A stretch of DNA of 6,304 nucleotides, taken from Gemmatimonadales bacterium. Its GTDB lineage: Bacteria > Gemmatimonadota > Gemmatimonadetes > Gemmatimonadales > GWC2-71-9. The notes beneath the pieces are model-generated. The model was not told the origin of the DNA, made no database searches, and saw only the letters and a program-made list of their open reading frames with translations. A program made the translations under genes and the position numbers. Every line of letters begins with the position of its first letter. Position 1 is the stretch's first letter. Positions 5,871 to 6,304 of the stretch are shown here, one piece after another. The DNA lies in the NCBI GenBank assembly GCA_013816685.1, contig JACDDX010000103.1, forward strand, positions 1-6,304. The letters run 5' to 3'.

Positions 5871-6304
5871 CGGTGGCCTCCCGTGTCCATCTTCATTCCC
5901 TCCATGTTGTCCGTCCGCTTCGTGCCTTTCATCCCCTTCATGTCGCCTCCATCGCCGCCGCCGGTCTTCATTCCGCCCATGTCGAGCCCCATCCCCATCT
6001 GCAGCATCAGCCCCTGCATCGCCGCACCGAGATTCGACTCCGAGTCGAGCAGGTAGGTGGCCGAAGCGACGACCTCGTCGCCGGCCTTGAGCCCGTGGGT
6101 GATCTCGATCAATGAATCGCCACGGGCACCGACCGCGACCTCGCGCGGGACGAACTCGCCGTCGCCGCGGTTGACGAAGACGAGGTTCTGCGTGCCGGTC
6201 GGCAGGACTGCGCCCTCGGGCACGCTCAGGCGCGTCTGGCCACGCGGCACGATGCGGGCGGTGACGAACATTCCCGGGCGGAGCGCTCCATCCCGGTTCA
6301 CAAT
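5867..6304 (-). CDS. cusB: CusB-type RND periplasmic adaptor with Met-rich C-terminal tail (5' end cut by window)
   Basis: This is the membrane-fusion protein of the pump, linking CusA to the outer-membrane channel in the periplasm. Only the last 145 residues are visible. They begin inside the beta-barrel domain (IVNRDGALRPGMFVTARI) and continue into the membrane-proximal domain: LSVPEGAVLPTG, LVFVNRGDGEFVPREV, then HGLKAGDEVVASATYLLDSESN, which is highly characteristic of CusB-like adaptors. The last 50 residues (6019-5870) form a flexible Gly/Lys/Asp tail with 11 methionines, in motifs such as MLQMGMGLDMGGM, DMKGMKG and MEGMKMD, ending GGHR. E. coli CusB has its copper-binding methionines near the N-terminus, so a C-terminal Met tail is a different arrangement and probably binds Cu(I). 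The stop codon overlaps the cusA GTG. The symbol is by homology and context; the N-terminal part, including any signal peptide, lies outside the window. Confidence 0.88.
   Translation of the reverse strand: MVNRDGALRPGMFVTARIVPRGQTRLSVPEGAVLPTGTQNLVFVNRGDGEFVPREVAVGARGDSLIEITHGLKAGDEVVASATYLLDSESNLGAAMQGLMLQMGMGLDMGGMKTGGGDGGDMKGMKGTKRTDNMEGMKMDTGGHR
5877..5882 (-). promoter_or_regulatory. Ribosome-binding site for the GTG start of cusA
   Basis: GGGAGG lies inside the end of the cusB-like gene, six bases before GTG 5870. Together with the four-base GTGA stop/start overlap it supports the GTG start and suggests coupled translation of adaptor and pump. Confidence 0.75.

Noticed and set aside
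3810..6056. A 748-codon open frame on the plus strand opposite cusA and the cusB end
   Set aside because: Its product is rich in Arg, His, Asp and Pro without membrane or domain structure. The opposite strand encodes an unmistakable RND pump, so this is an antisense shadow caused by high GC codon use.

Overview
This 6.3-kb, GC-rich window is a piece of a metal-resistance region from a diderm (Gram-negative-type) bacterium; a tripartite RND copper/silver pump only makes sense with an outer membrane. The taxon cannot be fixed from the sequence. Gemmatimonadota or a proteobacterium would fit my memory of similar neighbourhoods, but that is inference.

Left part (1-1000): an arsenic module on the minus strand. 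arsR (933 to 565) is followed after 57 nt by a low-molecular-weight-phosphatase-type arsenate reductase gene, arsC (507 to the window edge, incomplete). A TTGACA element and a perfect 9-bp inverted repeat lie upstream of arsR and look like its promoter and operator region.

Middle (about 1077-1571, plus strand): the decayed 3' end of a second heavy-metal RND pump gene of the CzcA type. It lacks its 5' end, carries an in-frame stop, and has lost about 25 codons for the last membrane helix while keeping the true C-terminus.

Right part (1631-6304, minus strand): a copper/silver efflux cluster in the order cusB-like adaptor (incomplete, window edge) > cusA-like pump (1053 aa) > Met-rich lipoprotein (119 aa) > four-helix membrane protein (162 aa). 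cusB and cusA overlap by 4 nt. The adaptor's C-terminus and the lipoprotein are both very rich in methionine, and the pump keeps the Met triad of the Cu(I)/Ag(I) site. The simplest reading is an envelope route for Cu(I): the lipoprotein and the adaptor tail collect periplasmic Cu(I) and pass it to the pump. No cusF gene and no copper regulator are visible, and any cusC or sensor would lie beyond 6304. The membrane protein is unassigned.

The long open frames on the plus strand opposite cusA, and the one opposite arsC/arsR, are antisense shadows typical of high-GC DNA. There is no gene-free stretch longer than 300 bases. No tRNA, rRNA, CRISPR array, insertion sequence or convincing terminator was found.
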